Shown: piece by piece, positions 15,999 through 24,657 of the stretch
How the letters are laid out: every line of letters begins with the position of its first letter
Numbering within the stretch: position 1 is the first letter of the stretch
Source: Treponema sp.
GTDB lineage: Bacteria > Spirochaetota > Spirochaetia > Treponematales > Treponemataceae
Direction: 5' to 3'
DNA: 48,533 bases
Assembly: GCA_017553635.1 (NCBI GenBank)
Contig: JAFZKN010000008.1
Span: 1-48,533 of the forward strand
Made by a program: the position numbers and the translations under genes
Notes under the pieces: model-generated
Database searches by the model: none
Told to the model about the DNA's origin: nothing
The model's input: only the letters and a program-made list of their open reading frames with translations

Positions 15999-18644
15999 AT
16001 GGCTGAAACAGTGCGTATGACTCCTCTCATGGAGCAATACGCAAATATTAAAAAGCAGTACACGGATGAAGTCCTCTTTTTTAGACTCGGCGATTTTTAT
16101 GAAATGTTTAATGAAGATGCAGTCGAGGTTTCGCGTCTTTTAAATCTTACTTTGACACACAGGGCTGACAGTCCTATGTGTGGAGTTCCGTATCACGCTG
16201 CAAAAATCTATATTGCGCGTCTTCTTCGTTTCGGTAAAAAAATAGCAATCTGTGAGCAGGTAGGAGAAATCTCTCCTGGCGGTGGATTAACAGAAAGAAA
16301 AGTTATAGAAATAATAACTCCCGGAACAGCAGTAGATTCTGAATATCTTGATCAGACAACAAACAGTTTTCTCTGCAGTCTTTGTGTAGTTCATGGAAAG
16401 GCAGGTTTTGCTTATATAGATGTTACCACTTCTGAGTTTAAGGCGACAAGCTGGAATGCTTCAGAAATGGCAGATTATTTTTCTAAAGAGCTTGGCCGCT
16501 GCAATCCAAAAGAAATCCTTTTGCCGTTATCTTTAAAGGAAAATTCTGTTATAAAGACTACGCTTGAACATAATCCTGCAATTTCTGTTTCTTATTATCC
16601 TGACTGGCATTTTAATCCTGAAAATTCATTTAAGCGTCTTACAAAACAGTTCAATACTGTAAATTTAAATTCATTCGGACTTACAGAGCAGTCCAGTGAA
16701 GTTGTTAGCGCTGGATTTCTTCTTGAATATCTTGAAAAAACAACCAATACAGAAGTTCCTCATGTAAAAACAATAAAAGTATATCATGACACTGAATATG
16801 TAATCATTGATGAAGCTACAAGGCGGAATCTTGAAATAATTTACAATCTCCGTGACGGCTCAACACAGTATTCTCTTTTAGACTGTGTTAATTATACACA
16901 GACGGCTATGGGAAACCGTCTTATCAGAAGCTGGCTTTTATCTCCATTGTGCGATATAAAAAAAATTGCCCAGCGCCAGAATCATGTTGAACTATTGCAA
17001 AAAAATCCTGACATTTTAAAACAGATAAGGGAATATTTAGGTTCAATTTTAGATATTGAACGACTTGCAGGCCGCATTGCAATGCAGAGGGCTCACGCGA
17101 AAGACCTTCAGGCATTGAGGGCCAGCATTGATTCTTGGATAAAGGTAAGAAATATAATCAATAATTATGATTTTGCTCTGGTGAATCTTGATGATGCCCA
17201 GTTTATTTCTGATTTGATTTTTAAATCCATTCACGAGGATCCTGCAACTTCAATTACAGAAGGAAGGATTATAAAGCGTGGCTGGTCAAAAGAGCTTGAT
17301 CATTATTATGACGTTCAGTCTAACTTTAATAAAATTCTTGATGAATATCTTGAAGAAGAAAAAGCTAAAACAGGAATTCAGAATTTAAAGATAAAGCATA
17401 ATTCTGCATCGGGTTATGTACTTGAAGTAACAAAAGGAAAACTCGGTTCTGTTCCGGAACATTTTATCATGAGACGTTCTCTTATGAATGCAGAGCGTTA
17501 TACTACGGAAAAGCTTCAGGAGCTTGAACAGGAATTAAATACAGCATCATCAAACATTATAGAAACCGAAAAGAATCTTTTTATAGAAATAAGAAATAAA
17601 CTTGCAGAATATGTTCCGTATCTTATGAGTTTAAGTCATGAAGTTTCTTATGTTGATGTAATCTGTTCTTTTGCTCATGCTGCTGTTTTAAATAAATGGA
17701 TTAAACCTGATGTAGATGAATCTTATGACTTTGACATTAAAGAAGGAAGACATCCGGTTGTTGAAAAACATCTTCCGAAAGGTGAGTTTGTTCCGAACGA
17801 TATTAAAATTGATGCAGAAGAAGACAGTGTTTGTTTTGCCCTTATTACAGGACCTAATATGGCTGGAAAATCAACTTATTTAAGACAGAGCGCGTTGATA
17901 ACGCTTCTGGCACAGACCGGTTCATTTGTTCCTGCAAAAAGTGCTCATATCGGTTATGTTGATAAGATATTCTGTCGTGTTGGTGCAAGTGATAATCTTG
18001 CCCGCGGTGAATCTACTTTTTTAGTTGAAATGTCGGAGACTGCTTTGATTTTAAAGACGAGTACAAGACGGTCTCTTGTCATTATGGATGAAGTAGGGCG
18101 GGGAACTTCGACAGAAGACGGTCTTTCGATTGCATGGGCTGTAAGTGAATATCTTTTGAACACTATAAAATCCCGAACTCTTTTTGCAACTCATTATCAC
18201 GAGCTAACACGTCTTGATCATAAAAATTTAAAGCTTCTATGCATGCAGGTAAAAGAAACTTCGGGAACGGTTATCTTTTTAAGAAAAATAATGGAAGGGG
18301 CTGCAGAAAATTCATATGGAATTCATGTAGCAGGACTTGCAGGAATTCCTTCAAGTGTAATTGAGCGTGCAAAAGAAATCCTCAGTCAGATTCAGGATAA
18401 GGCAGAAGAACATCCAATTTTAATTGACAGTACATCTTGTGACAGGGAATCTGTAACAGAGGAAAATATAATTTCTCAAAACAAGAATGTGCCTTTAACA
18501 CAGACAGAGTTTAAATCTCCCGGACTGTTCAGCGATGAAGAGATAATTCTTGATGAAATTCTTTCATGTGATACGGATAATATTACTCCGGTAAACGCCC
18601 TTACTTTGATCGCCCGCTGGAAAAAATCACTTTCGGGCAGATAA
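15999..18644 (+). CDS. mutS: DNA mismatch repair protein MutS
   Basis: 881 residues. Recognises mispaired bases and, as an ATP-driven clamp, recruits MutL. The N-terminal mismatch-binding motif is FFRLGDFYEMF (GxFYE type), followed by MCGVPYHA. The C-terminal ATPase has the Walker A TGPNMAGKSTYLRQ, Walker B VIMDEVGRGTSTEDG, and FATHYHEL. The end (from ~800) is a variable linker and short helical dimer tail. It lies three bases after the skp stop, so it seems to be the last gene of the envelope-assembly operon, which I recall also for Treponema pallidum. Confidence 0.96.
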   Translation: MAETVRMTPLMEQYANIKKQYTDEVLFFRLGDFYEMFNEDAVEVSRLLNLTLTHRADSPMCGVPYHAAKIYIARLLRFGKKIAICEQVGEISPGGGLTERKVIEIITPGTAVDSEYLDQTTNSFLCSLCVVHGKAGFAYIDVTTSEFKATSWNASEMADYFSKELGRCNPKEILLPLSLKENSVIKTTLEHNPAISVSYYPDWHFNPENSFKRLTKQFNTVNLNSFGLTEQSSEVVSAGFLLEYLEKTTNTEVPHVKTIKVYHDTEYVIIDEATRRNLEIIYNLRDGSTQYSLLDCVNYTQTAMGNRLIRSWLLSPLCDIKKIAQRQNHVELLQKNPDILKQIREYLGSILDIERLAGRIAMQRAHAKDLQALRASIDSWIKVRNIINNYDFALVNLDDAQFISDLIFKSIHEDPATSITEGRIIKRGWSKELDHYYDVQSNFNKILDEYLEEEKAKTGIQNLKIKHNSASGYVLEVTKGKLGSVPEHFIMRRSLMNAERYTTEKLQELEQELNTASSNIIETEKNLFIEIRNKLAEYVPYLMSLSHEVSYVDVICSFAHAAVLNKWIKPDVDESYDFDIKEGRHPVVEKHLPKGEFVPNDIKIDAEEDSVCFALITGPNMAGKSTYLRQSALITLLAQTGSFVPAKSAHIGYVDKIFCRVGASDNLARGESTFLVEMSETALILKTSTRRSLVIMDEVGRGTSTEDGLSIAWAVSEYLLNTIKSRTLFATHYHELTRLDHKNLKLLCMQVKETSGTVIFLRKIMEGAAENSYGIHVAGLAGIPSSVIERAKEILSQIQDKAEEHPILIDSTSCDRESVTEENIISQNKNVPLTQTEFKSPGLFSDEEIILDEILSCDTDNITPVNALTLIARWKKSLSGR

Positions 18645-18744
18645 CCTGAAATTTGCTTAAAGCTTGCAATTAACAAACACTGAATTTTATTAATTTTTCT
18701 TTCATTTTCCAAATTTTTTTTATTAAAACTCATATCTTATTTTT

Positions 18745-19482
18745 ATGGAAATCTCTGACAAAATTTATATCGCAGTTCAGAATGTGCTTTCGTTTCTTAC
18801 AGGCGGAACTGAATGTATTTCGTGCGGAAAAAAAACTTATGCCCTTCCTCTCTGTAAAGAATGCAGAAATGAGTTTTTGACTGTTACGCCTTTTAAAAGT
18901 GAAGAAAGATGTTCTGTCTGTGGCAAGGAACTCGTTTCTGAAATTGGAAAGTGTTCTGAATGCAACGAAGAAAGTGAAAGATTTCTTGATGCTCTGTTTC
19001 CTATTCATATGTACAGACTGTGGAAAAAAGATCTTCTTTTTGCGTGGAAATCACAGGGGCAGAGAAGTCTTTCTCTTTTTTTTGCATCTGTTGTAAAAGC
19101 TGCAATAGATTTATTAAAAGACTGCTCTGTTGAATTTGATTCGATAATTCCTGTCCCTCCCAGACCTGGAAAGATAAAAAAAAAGGGATGGGATCAGGTC
19201 GATGAACTTGTAAAAATCCTTGAAAAAAAATTCAGTTTAAAGGCTGAATATGTTTTAGAAAGGGTTTCTTCTGTTGAACAGAAGTCTCTTAATAAAGGAG
19301 AAAGAAAAGGGAGCCTCGGGGCTAAATACCAGTTAAAAAGCGGTGCTGAACTCAATGCAAAACGCTGCCTTATACTGGATGATGTCATTACAACAGGTTC
19401 TACAATGGAAAAATGTGCAAAATTATTAAAAAAAGCAGGCGCAGAGGAGGTGTTCGGGTTATCACTTTTTATGGTCGACTAG
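18745..19482 (+). CDS. comF: ComF-family phosphoribosyltransferase-like protein
   Basis: 245 residues. The N-terminal part has two zinc-finger-like pairs (CISCGKKT...LCKEC and CSVCGKEL...KCSEC). The second half is a type I phosphoribosyltransferase fold: IIPVPPRPGKIKKKGWDQVDEL, then the PRPP-binding motif CLILDDVITTGSTMEKCAKLL. ComF proteins take part in natural transformation in some bacteria, but their exact chemistry is not settled and many non-competent bacteria keep one. ATG 18745 lacks a Shine-Dalgarno; a TATCTT six bases upstream (18733-18738) is a weak -10 candidate without a good -35. Confidence 0.85.
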   Translation: MEISDKIYIAVQNVLSFLTGGTECISCGKKTYALPLCKECRNEFLTVTPFKSEERCSVCGKELVSEIGKCSECNEESERFLDALFPIHMYRLWKKDLLFAWKSQGQRSLSLFFASVVKAAIDLLKDCSVEFDSIIPVPPRPGKIKKKGWDQVDELVKILEKKFSLKAEYVLERVSSVEQKSLNKGERKGSLGAKYQLKSGAELNAKRCLILDDVITTGSTMEKCAKLLKKAGAEEVFGLSLFMVD

Positions 19483-19493
19483 ATTGCTAATTG

Positions 19494-19522
19494 TTGCAAA
19501 ATGATGAATTTGGCATTATAAT
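19494..19522 (+). promoter_or_regulatory. Promoter upstream of cheW
   Basis: TTGCAA (19494-19499), 17 bases, TATAAT (19517-19522). GGAGGG (19553-19558) is the ribosome site before ATG 19562. This suggests that cheW and probably the genes behind it start their own transcript after comF. Confidence 0.6.
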
Positions 19523-19561
19523 GATAGAATAGTAATCAATGCTTACTTTTTTGGAGGGCTT

Positions 19562-20044
19562 ATGGTGGCAGGTAACGATTCGCAGTATCAGTTGGTAACA
19601 TTCCAGCTGGGAGAAGAACTTTACGGTGTGGATATTATGGATGTTAAGGAAATTGTAAAAATTCAACCGGTACGTCCTATTCCCAATGCGCCATATTATG
19701 TCGAAGGAATTTTTAATCTTAGAAAGGAAATTATTCCGATTATAAATTTACATAAAAGATTCAGACTTCAGAAAGCTGTTTTAGATGATGATGACGAATA
19801 TGAAGGCGGCTTTATAATCTTAAATATCGACAATAACAAGATCGGTGTAATAATTGACCGTATTGCACGTGTTGTTTCTGTTAGTTCTGGTGATGTAAAA
19901 GCGCCACCTCAGATGCTCAGCGGTATCGGAACTGAATATATTCAGGGAGTTATCAGACAGGAGTCAGGTGGATATCTTATTATGCTCGACATCCGAAAAT
20001 TATTTAATGCAAAAGAATTACAGAATATCATTGATATGAAATAA
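19562..20044 (+). CDS. cheW: Chemotaxis coupling protein CheW
   Basis: 160 residues, one CheW domain. It links chemoreceptors to the CheA kinase. Typical stretches: YQLVTFQLGEELYGVDIMDV, PNAPYYVEGIFNLRKEIIPI (the GxxNLRG-like motif, here NLRKEIIPIINL), IGVIIDRIARVVSV, and YIQGVIRQESGGYLIMLDI. It is separate from any cheA or receptor gene in this window. It stands before the DegT-like, NAD kinase and recN genes, an order I recall from Treponema pallidum (TP0439 onward), so it is probably a second CheW rather than the one in the main che operon. Confidence 0.92.
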   Translation: MVAGNDSQYQLVTFQLGEELYGVDIMDVKEIVKIQPVRPIPNAPYYVEGIFNLRKEIIPIINLHKRFRLQKAVLDDDDEYEGGFIILNIDNNKIGVIIDRIARVVSVSSGDVKAPPQMLSGIGTEYIQGVIRQESGGYLIMLDIRKLFNAKELQNIIDMK

Positions 20045-20064
20045 ACTAAATTAACAGGTAAAAA

Positions 20065-21189
20065 ATGATTCAGACATTTAGTTCGACTATTCGCAGACGT
20101 GAAATGGATGCAGTTTTGACATGCATGGTGGATGAAAAGATTGGTCCAGGTGAAATTAATGCGCGTTTTATTCAGAGTGTGAAAGAATTTTTTGGTTGTG
20201 CAGGTGCTCTGGCTTTAAGAAGTCCTGATATCGGTGTTAAATATGCACTGATGGCATGTGGGATTCCTGAAGGCAGTAAGATTATGATTTCTGCGCTGGC
20301 TCCTTACTGGCAGTTGTTTGCGGTAAAGCAGTCAGGTTATGAACCGTTGATTCTTGATGTTGATCCTTTAACTTCTTGTGTTACTCCAGAAATTGTTGAG
20401 CAGGGAATTAAGGACGGCGGAAGACTTCTTATTTTACATGAAAGCCTTGGTGTTCTTCCTGATATTGAAGGAATAATTGGATTGGGCATTCCGGTGATTG
20501 AAGATGTTTCTCAGAGTGCTGGTGCCATGATTGTAGAAAAAGAAGAGGGCGGAGATCAGAACCAGAAAAAGAATGAAGAACAGAATCAGGAAATAAAAGG
20601 AAAAAAAGCCGGTTCGTTCGGTGTGTTCAGTATATGTGCTCTTGAAGAACATGATATTATTACTTCTGGAGGTGGTGCAATTCTGATGGCTCCTGGAAGA
20701 AGGGAATGGCCTGTATTGAAACAGCTCACAGAAAATATGCCTGGAATTCAGATGCTGCCGGATATTAATGCTGCGCTGGGTTTGGTTCAATTAAAGGAAT
20801 ACAAACGGAACGAACAGGTAAGAAAGGAAATTTTTAATCTTTATAACAGATCTATTATGGTTGGGAAAAATAAGACTTTTGTCCGTGATCTTGATTACGG
20901 TTCAGCGGCTTATTCATTTCCGGTAATCCTTAACAGTGGTTTTAAAGATGTTAAGCAGTATACTTCAAAAAAAGATATAGAAATTGTAAGTGCTTTTTCA
21001 GACAGCGTTATCGGAGTGCTTGAAAAGTTAAAGGAAAATCTTCTTGAAGAAGAAAAACTTCCTTATGACTGTTCAGCTTGTAAAAATGCGAAATCTTTAT
21101 ATTTGAGGACTGCTCTTTTCCCGTTGTACCCGAGACTTTCCAGATCGCAGATTGATAAAATTGCAAAAGTGTTAGGTACTTTGCCGTAA
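20065..21189 (+). CDS. DegT/DnrJ/EryC1/StrS-family protein with His at the PLP-lysine position
   Basis: 374 residues with the fold and motifs of the sugar-aminotransferase DegT family: ALRSPDIGVKYALMACGI near the start, EPLILDVDPLTSCVTPEIVE, and VIEDVSQSAGA (Asp147, which would bind the PLP nitrogen). The block GVFSICALEEHDIITSGGGA lines up with the family's fSF...K.iTTGeGG, but the catalytic lysine is replaced by His196. The same Lys-to-His change defines ColD-type PLP dehydratases, but the rest here (a charged insertion at ~158-182, a short C-terminal part) does not look like ColD. So it may be a non-transaminating or structural relative. It sits 20 bases after cheW and 20 before NAD kinase. 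Confidence 0.7.
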   Translation: MIQTFSSTIRRREMDAVLTCMVDEKIGPGEINARFIQSVKEFFGCAGALALRSPDIGVKYALMACGIPEGSKIMISALAPYWQLFAVKQSGYEPLILDVDPLTSCVTPEIVEQGIKDGGRLLILHESLGVLPDIEGIIGLGIPVIEDVSQSAGAMIVEKEEGGDQNQKKNEEQNQEIKGKKAGSFGVFSICALEEHDIITSGGGAILMAPGRREWPVLKQLTENMPGIQMLPDINAALGLVQLKEYKRNEQVRKEIFNLYNRSIMVGKNKTFVRDLDYGSAAYSFPVILNSGFKDVKQYTSKKDIEIVSAFSDSVIGVLEKLKENLLEEEKLPYDCSACKNAKSLYLRTALFPLYPRLSRSQIDKIAKVLGTLP

Positions 21190-21209
21190 GGATTTTGACA
21201 GGATGACAG

Positions 21210-22052
21210 ATGGAAAATTGTCTTATTGTAGTAAATACATATAAAGAAGAATCTCAGGAACTGGCTAAAAAGATTAAGAAGTTTTTAGATGGTAAAAAAA
21301 TTTTATCTTCGTTTTATGAGTTTAATGGTTTTTCAGATGTATATCCTTTTACAGGCTTTGATTTTGTAATTACACTTGGCGGAGACGGAACGGTTTTGTT
21401 TGCATCCAGAGGATGTGCGGAACTTCAGATTCCTGTTTTCCCGATAAATTTAGGTCAGTTTGGTTTTATTGCCGGTATTCAGAAGGAAGAATGGAAAAAA
21501 TCATTATCCGATTTTCTTGATAATAAAATTCCTGTAATTAAAAGAAGCTTGCTTTCATACAGAGTAGAAAGAAATAATGAAGAGATTATTTCCGGATGCA
21601 GCTTAAATGATATTGTAGTAAGCGCACAGACTGCAGTTCATGTAATTGCACTTGATTTGGCATGTAATGATATTTCACTTGGTCAGTGTAAGGCAGATGG
21701 TATAATTGTTGCAACCTCAACAGGTTCAACTGCATATTCTGCTTCTGCCGGTGGACCTATTGTAGATCCTGAACTGGATGCAATGGTATTAACACCTGTT
21801 AATCCGTTTTCACTTTCAATGCGCCCGCTTGTTATAAATTCAAATTCGGAACTCAGAGTAAGGATTATACCGTCTAGAGAAAAGAATATCAGTTTAACTA
21901 TAGACGGACAAAAACCATATGTGCTTATCGACAATGATGTAGTAAAAATTACTAAGCTTAAAAATGATGCGCTTCTTGTCGGAACTACAAAAGAAAATTT
22001 TTATAATGCATTGCGTTTTAAGTTAAACTGGTCTGGAGAACCTCATGCTTGA
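21210..22052 (+). CDS. nadK: NAD kinase
   Basis: 280 residues. Makes NADP from NAD with ATP or polyphosphate. The family's two signatures are present: TLGGDGTVLFASRG and the later ATSTGSTAYSASAGGPIVDP, together with NDIVVSAQTAVHVIALDL and PINLGQFGFIA. The 3' end overlaps recN by eight bases. Confidence 0.94.
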   Translation: MENCLIVVNTYKEESQELAKKIKKFLDGKKILSSFYEFNGFSDVYPFTGFDFVITLGGDGTVLFASRGCAELQIPVFPINLGQFGFIAGIQKEEWKKSLSDFLDNKIPVIKRSLLSYRVERNNEEIISGCSLNDIVVSAQTAVHVIALDLACNDISLGQCKADGIIVATSTGSTAYSASAGGPIVDPELDAMVLTPVNPFSLSMRPLVINSNSELRVRIIPSREKNISLTIDGQKPYVLIDNDVVKITKLKNDALLVGTTKENFYNALRFKLNWSGEPHA

Positions 22053-23796
22053 AGATCTTACAATAAAAAATTTTGCACTGATTGACAGCGTAAGTATAGA
22101 GTTTAATAAAGGTTTTACTGTTCTCACTGGTGAAACAGGTGCCGGAAAATCTATTTTAATCGGGGCTCTTTCTTTTCTTCTTGGAGGAAAAGCGAGTGTA
22201 GATCAGATTAGAACCGGAACATCTGAAGCAAGCGTAACAGGAACTTTTTTACTTCCACCAGTTAATGCTCTGGATAATCTTGCGGTAAAAGAAAATGGTG
22301 AAGGTGAAGCAGAAGTCAGAACTGCAAGACAGTGGCTGAAAATACATTCGATTGAAAGCGAAGATGACAGAATTATTTTAAGAAGGTATATAAGAGATAA
22401 CGGAAAGACTGCTGCATGGATTGGCGGGACTCCTGTAACAAGAGCAGATTTACAGAGTTTTTGTTTTTTCCTTGTAGACATTCACGGTCAGCACGAGCAT
22501 CAGTCACTTTTAAAGGTTCCTGAACATAGAAAATATCTTGATTCTTATGCAGGGCTTACAGAAGCTGTTGCAAAGTTTACGGAAAGATACGCAGTTCTTG
22601 TTGAAAAGAGAAAGACACTTGCAGCTTTAAATACATCTGATAAAGAAAAAAATCAGAAAATAGATTTACTGACTTTCGCAATTAATGAAATTGAAAGTGC
22701 AAAATTAAAACCGGAAGAAGATATAGAACTTGAGGCAGAGCAGAGTAAATTAAGCTCATTCGAAAAACTTTATTCAGAAGTTGAAACGATTTCTGAACTC
22801 CTTTCGAGTGACAGCGGTTCTGGAATAGTTGAAATGTGCAAAAAACTTCGTTCTGCTTCTGACAGGGCTTTTAATCTTGACAGTACGCTTAAAGAAACGG
22901 ATTCACGTATTGAAAATGTTTTTTATGAAGTAAACGATATTGCATCAGAAATAAAGAATTATTCACGGGGTCTTGTATTTGATCCTGAACGTCTTGCGTT
23001 TGTTCAGGACAGGCTTAGTCTGATTTATAATCTCAAGAAAAAATACTGTTCAAATCCGAACGCTTCGATGAAGGAACTTTTTGCATATCTTGAAGATTCA
23101 AAGAATAAACTGGAGTCATTATCAAATTCAACACAGAATATAGAAAATCTTTCAAAACAGGTTTCGGAAATTGAAAAGGAAGTATATAAAGCTGCAAAGG
23201 AAATCTCTTCGGTAAGGCTTAATGCTTCAAAAAAAATGTCTTTAGCGGTTGAAGAAATCCTTCAGAATCTTGGAATGAAGGGTTCGAAGTTTGCTGTAAG
23301 CATTCAGGAAAAGCCGGGAACAGAGGTTGTTCAAAAATGCGGCCCATATGGAATGGACAATATTGAATTTCTTATCAGCGCAAACCCTGGAAGTCCTCTT
23401 CTGCCTCTTGCTAAAATTGCATCCGGAGGTGAACTTTCGAGGGTCATGCTTGCCCTTAAGACGGTGTTTGCTGAGGGTGAAGGCGTTCCTACCATGATTT
23501 TTGACGAAATTGATACTGGAATTGGTGGTGAAGTTGCTGTAAATGTCGGAAGTCACATTAAAAAACTCGCAAAAACAAGGCAGATTTTCTGTATTACACA
23601 CCTTGCAAGCATTGCAGTGTATGCAGATAACCAGATTAAGATTCAGAAGGGCGTGAATAATTCAACTACAAGCACGACGGTAAATCCGATATCTGGAAAA
23701 GAGAGGGTTGAAGAGATTGCCAGAATGCTTTCCGGGGATTCGGCGAGTCCAGAGTCTTTGAAGCATGCACAGGCAATGCTGGAAAAATTTGCGTGA
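22045..23796 (+). CDS. recN: DNA repair protein RecN
   Basis: 583 residues, an SMC-like ATPase used in recombination repair of double-strand breaks. N-terminal LTIKNFALIDSVSIEF and Walker A TGETGAGKSILIGAL, then DIHGQHEHQSLL, a coiled-coil middle (residues ~190-420), and the C-terminal half site with signature ASGGELSRVMLALK and Walker B MIFDEIDTGIGGE followed by ITHLASIAVYAD. It overlaps nadK, as in many bacteria. Confidence 0.95.
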   Translation: MLEDLTIKNFALIDSVSIEFNKGFTVLTGETGAGKSILIGALSFLLGGKASVDQIRTGTSEASVTGTFLLPPVNALDNLAVKENGEGEAEVRTARQWLKIHSIESEDDRIILRRYIRDNGKTAAWIGGTPVTRADLQSFCFFLVDIHGQHEHQSLLKVPEHRKYLDSYAGLTEAVAKFTERYAVLVEKRKTLAALNTSDKEKNQKIDLLTFAINEIESAKLKPEEDIELEAEQSKLSSFEKLYSEVETISELLSSDSGSGIVEMCKKLRSASDRAFNLDSTLKETDSRIENVFYEVNDIASEIKNYSRGLVFDPERLAFVQDRLSLIYNLKKKYCSNPNASMKELFAYLEDSKNKLESLSNSTQNIENLSKQVSEIEKEVYKAAKEISSVRLNASKKMSLAVEEILQNLGMKGSKFAVSIQEKPGTEVVQKCGPYGMDNIEFLISANPGSPLLPLAKIASGGELSRVMLALKTVFAEGEGVPTMIFDEIDTGIGGEVAVNVGSHIKKLAKTRQIFCITHLASIAVYADNQIKIQKGVNNSTTSTTVNPISGKERVEEIARMLSGDSASPESLKHAQAMLEKFA

Positions 23797-23818
23797 TTTT
23801 ACCATTCAATGATACAAT
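23789..23818 (+). promoter_or_regulatory. Weak candidate promoter before the 271-residue unknown gene
   Basis: TTGCGT (23789-23794), 18 bases, TACAAT (23813-23818), then six bases to ATG 23825. The -35 match is poor. If real, the transcript starts at or just before the first ATG. Confidence 0.25.
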
Positions 23819-23824
23819 ATTATT

Positions 23825-24640
23825 ATGGGGGCCAGGATGGCAAAGATTACAGAAGAAGATCGTGAACAGTTTGCTTTAGAAGCAGACCATTATAAAAAGA
23901 CTATTGATGAATCCCTTGAAAAAGAAAAAAACATGCTTACTGTCATGAAGTCTGATTCTGTGGGGGTTGAATATAAAAAACTCATTCTTGCAGAAGAAAT
24001 GATTTATGTTGCTACATTATACATTCAGATTAACGGCAGTTCCCTTAAAATTCTCCATGTCAAAAATAACGATGCGTTAAATGATGCTAGAAAAATTCTC
24101 TATAAGGCAATCATTTATCTTGAAGAAATTGTAACTAATTCGATTAATATCGCATATTCTGAACTTGCAGATAAAATGGAAGCAATTCAAAATACTCCCG
24201 TTCAGAAAAGATATCAGCTTATGCAGAAGCTGGGGCTTGCAATTCAGATGGTAATCGATGGTTTTGGAGATAACAGTAAGTGGAAATGGTCTTTTGTTGA
24301 ACTTCAGGGAAGATTTGCTGTTGTTGCAAAAAATCTGATTGATATGAAGACTGCGGTAAAAGACTATTTTGATCCGAATTCACCAAATTATGATGCAACT
24401 GTACTTTATATAAGGCTTGTTAGAAAGCTTATTGACGATTCTGCAACTGCATACAGAGACCGTTATGAACTTTCGACAAGACGTATTGATGATATTAACG
24501 CCGGAATAAACTTTCTTCTTGCCAGCAGAAGAATTGCTGTTGCACTTGGAAGTTCTGATGATGCAGAAGAAATTAAAAAGAAGGCTGTTACATGGAAAAA
24601 ACTTATGGAAGCTGACCAGAAAGCTGGAAAGAGTAACTGA
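23825..24640 (+). CDS. Conserved-looking helical protein of unknown function
   Basis: 271 residues, soluble, almost entirely alpha-helical and charged (DREQFALEADHYKKTIDES; KLILAEEMIYVATLYIQING; YIRLVRKLIDDSATAYRDRY). No motif points to an enzyme. Two starts are possible: ATG 23825, which follows a -10-like TACAAT by six bases and has no ribosome site, and ATG 23837, which has GGGGG (23827-23831) in front. I remember a spirochaete gene of this kind behind recN in Treponema pallidum, so it is probably a genus-wide gene. It is 28 bases after recN. Confidence 0.65.
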   Translation: MGARMAKITEEDREQFALEADHYKKTIDESLEKEKNMLTVMKSDSVGVEYKKLILAEEMIYVATLYIQINGSSLKILHVKNNDALNDARKILYKAIIYLEEIVTNSINIAYSELADKMEAIQNTPVQKRYQLMQKLGLAIQMVIDGFGDNSKWKWSFVELQGRFAVVAKNLIDMKTAVKDYFDPNSPNYDATVLYIRLVRKLIDDSATAYRDRYELSTRRIDDINAGINFLLASRRIAVALGSSDDAEEIKKKAVTWKKLMEADQKAGKSN

Positions 24641-24657
24641 TAAGAAACAGGCGACTG

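Noticed and set aside
18733..18738. Leaderless promoter for comF
   Set aside because: TATCTT is six bases before the ATG, but no -35 is found at 16-18 bases, so it was not listed with the better cases.
20434..20790. Minus-strand frame opposite the DegT-like gene
   Set aside because: Composition and lack of start signals mark it as a shadow of the real gene.
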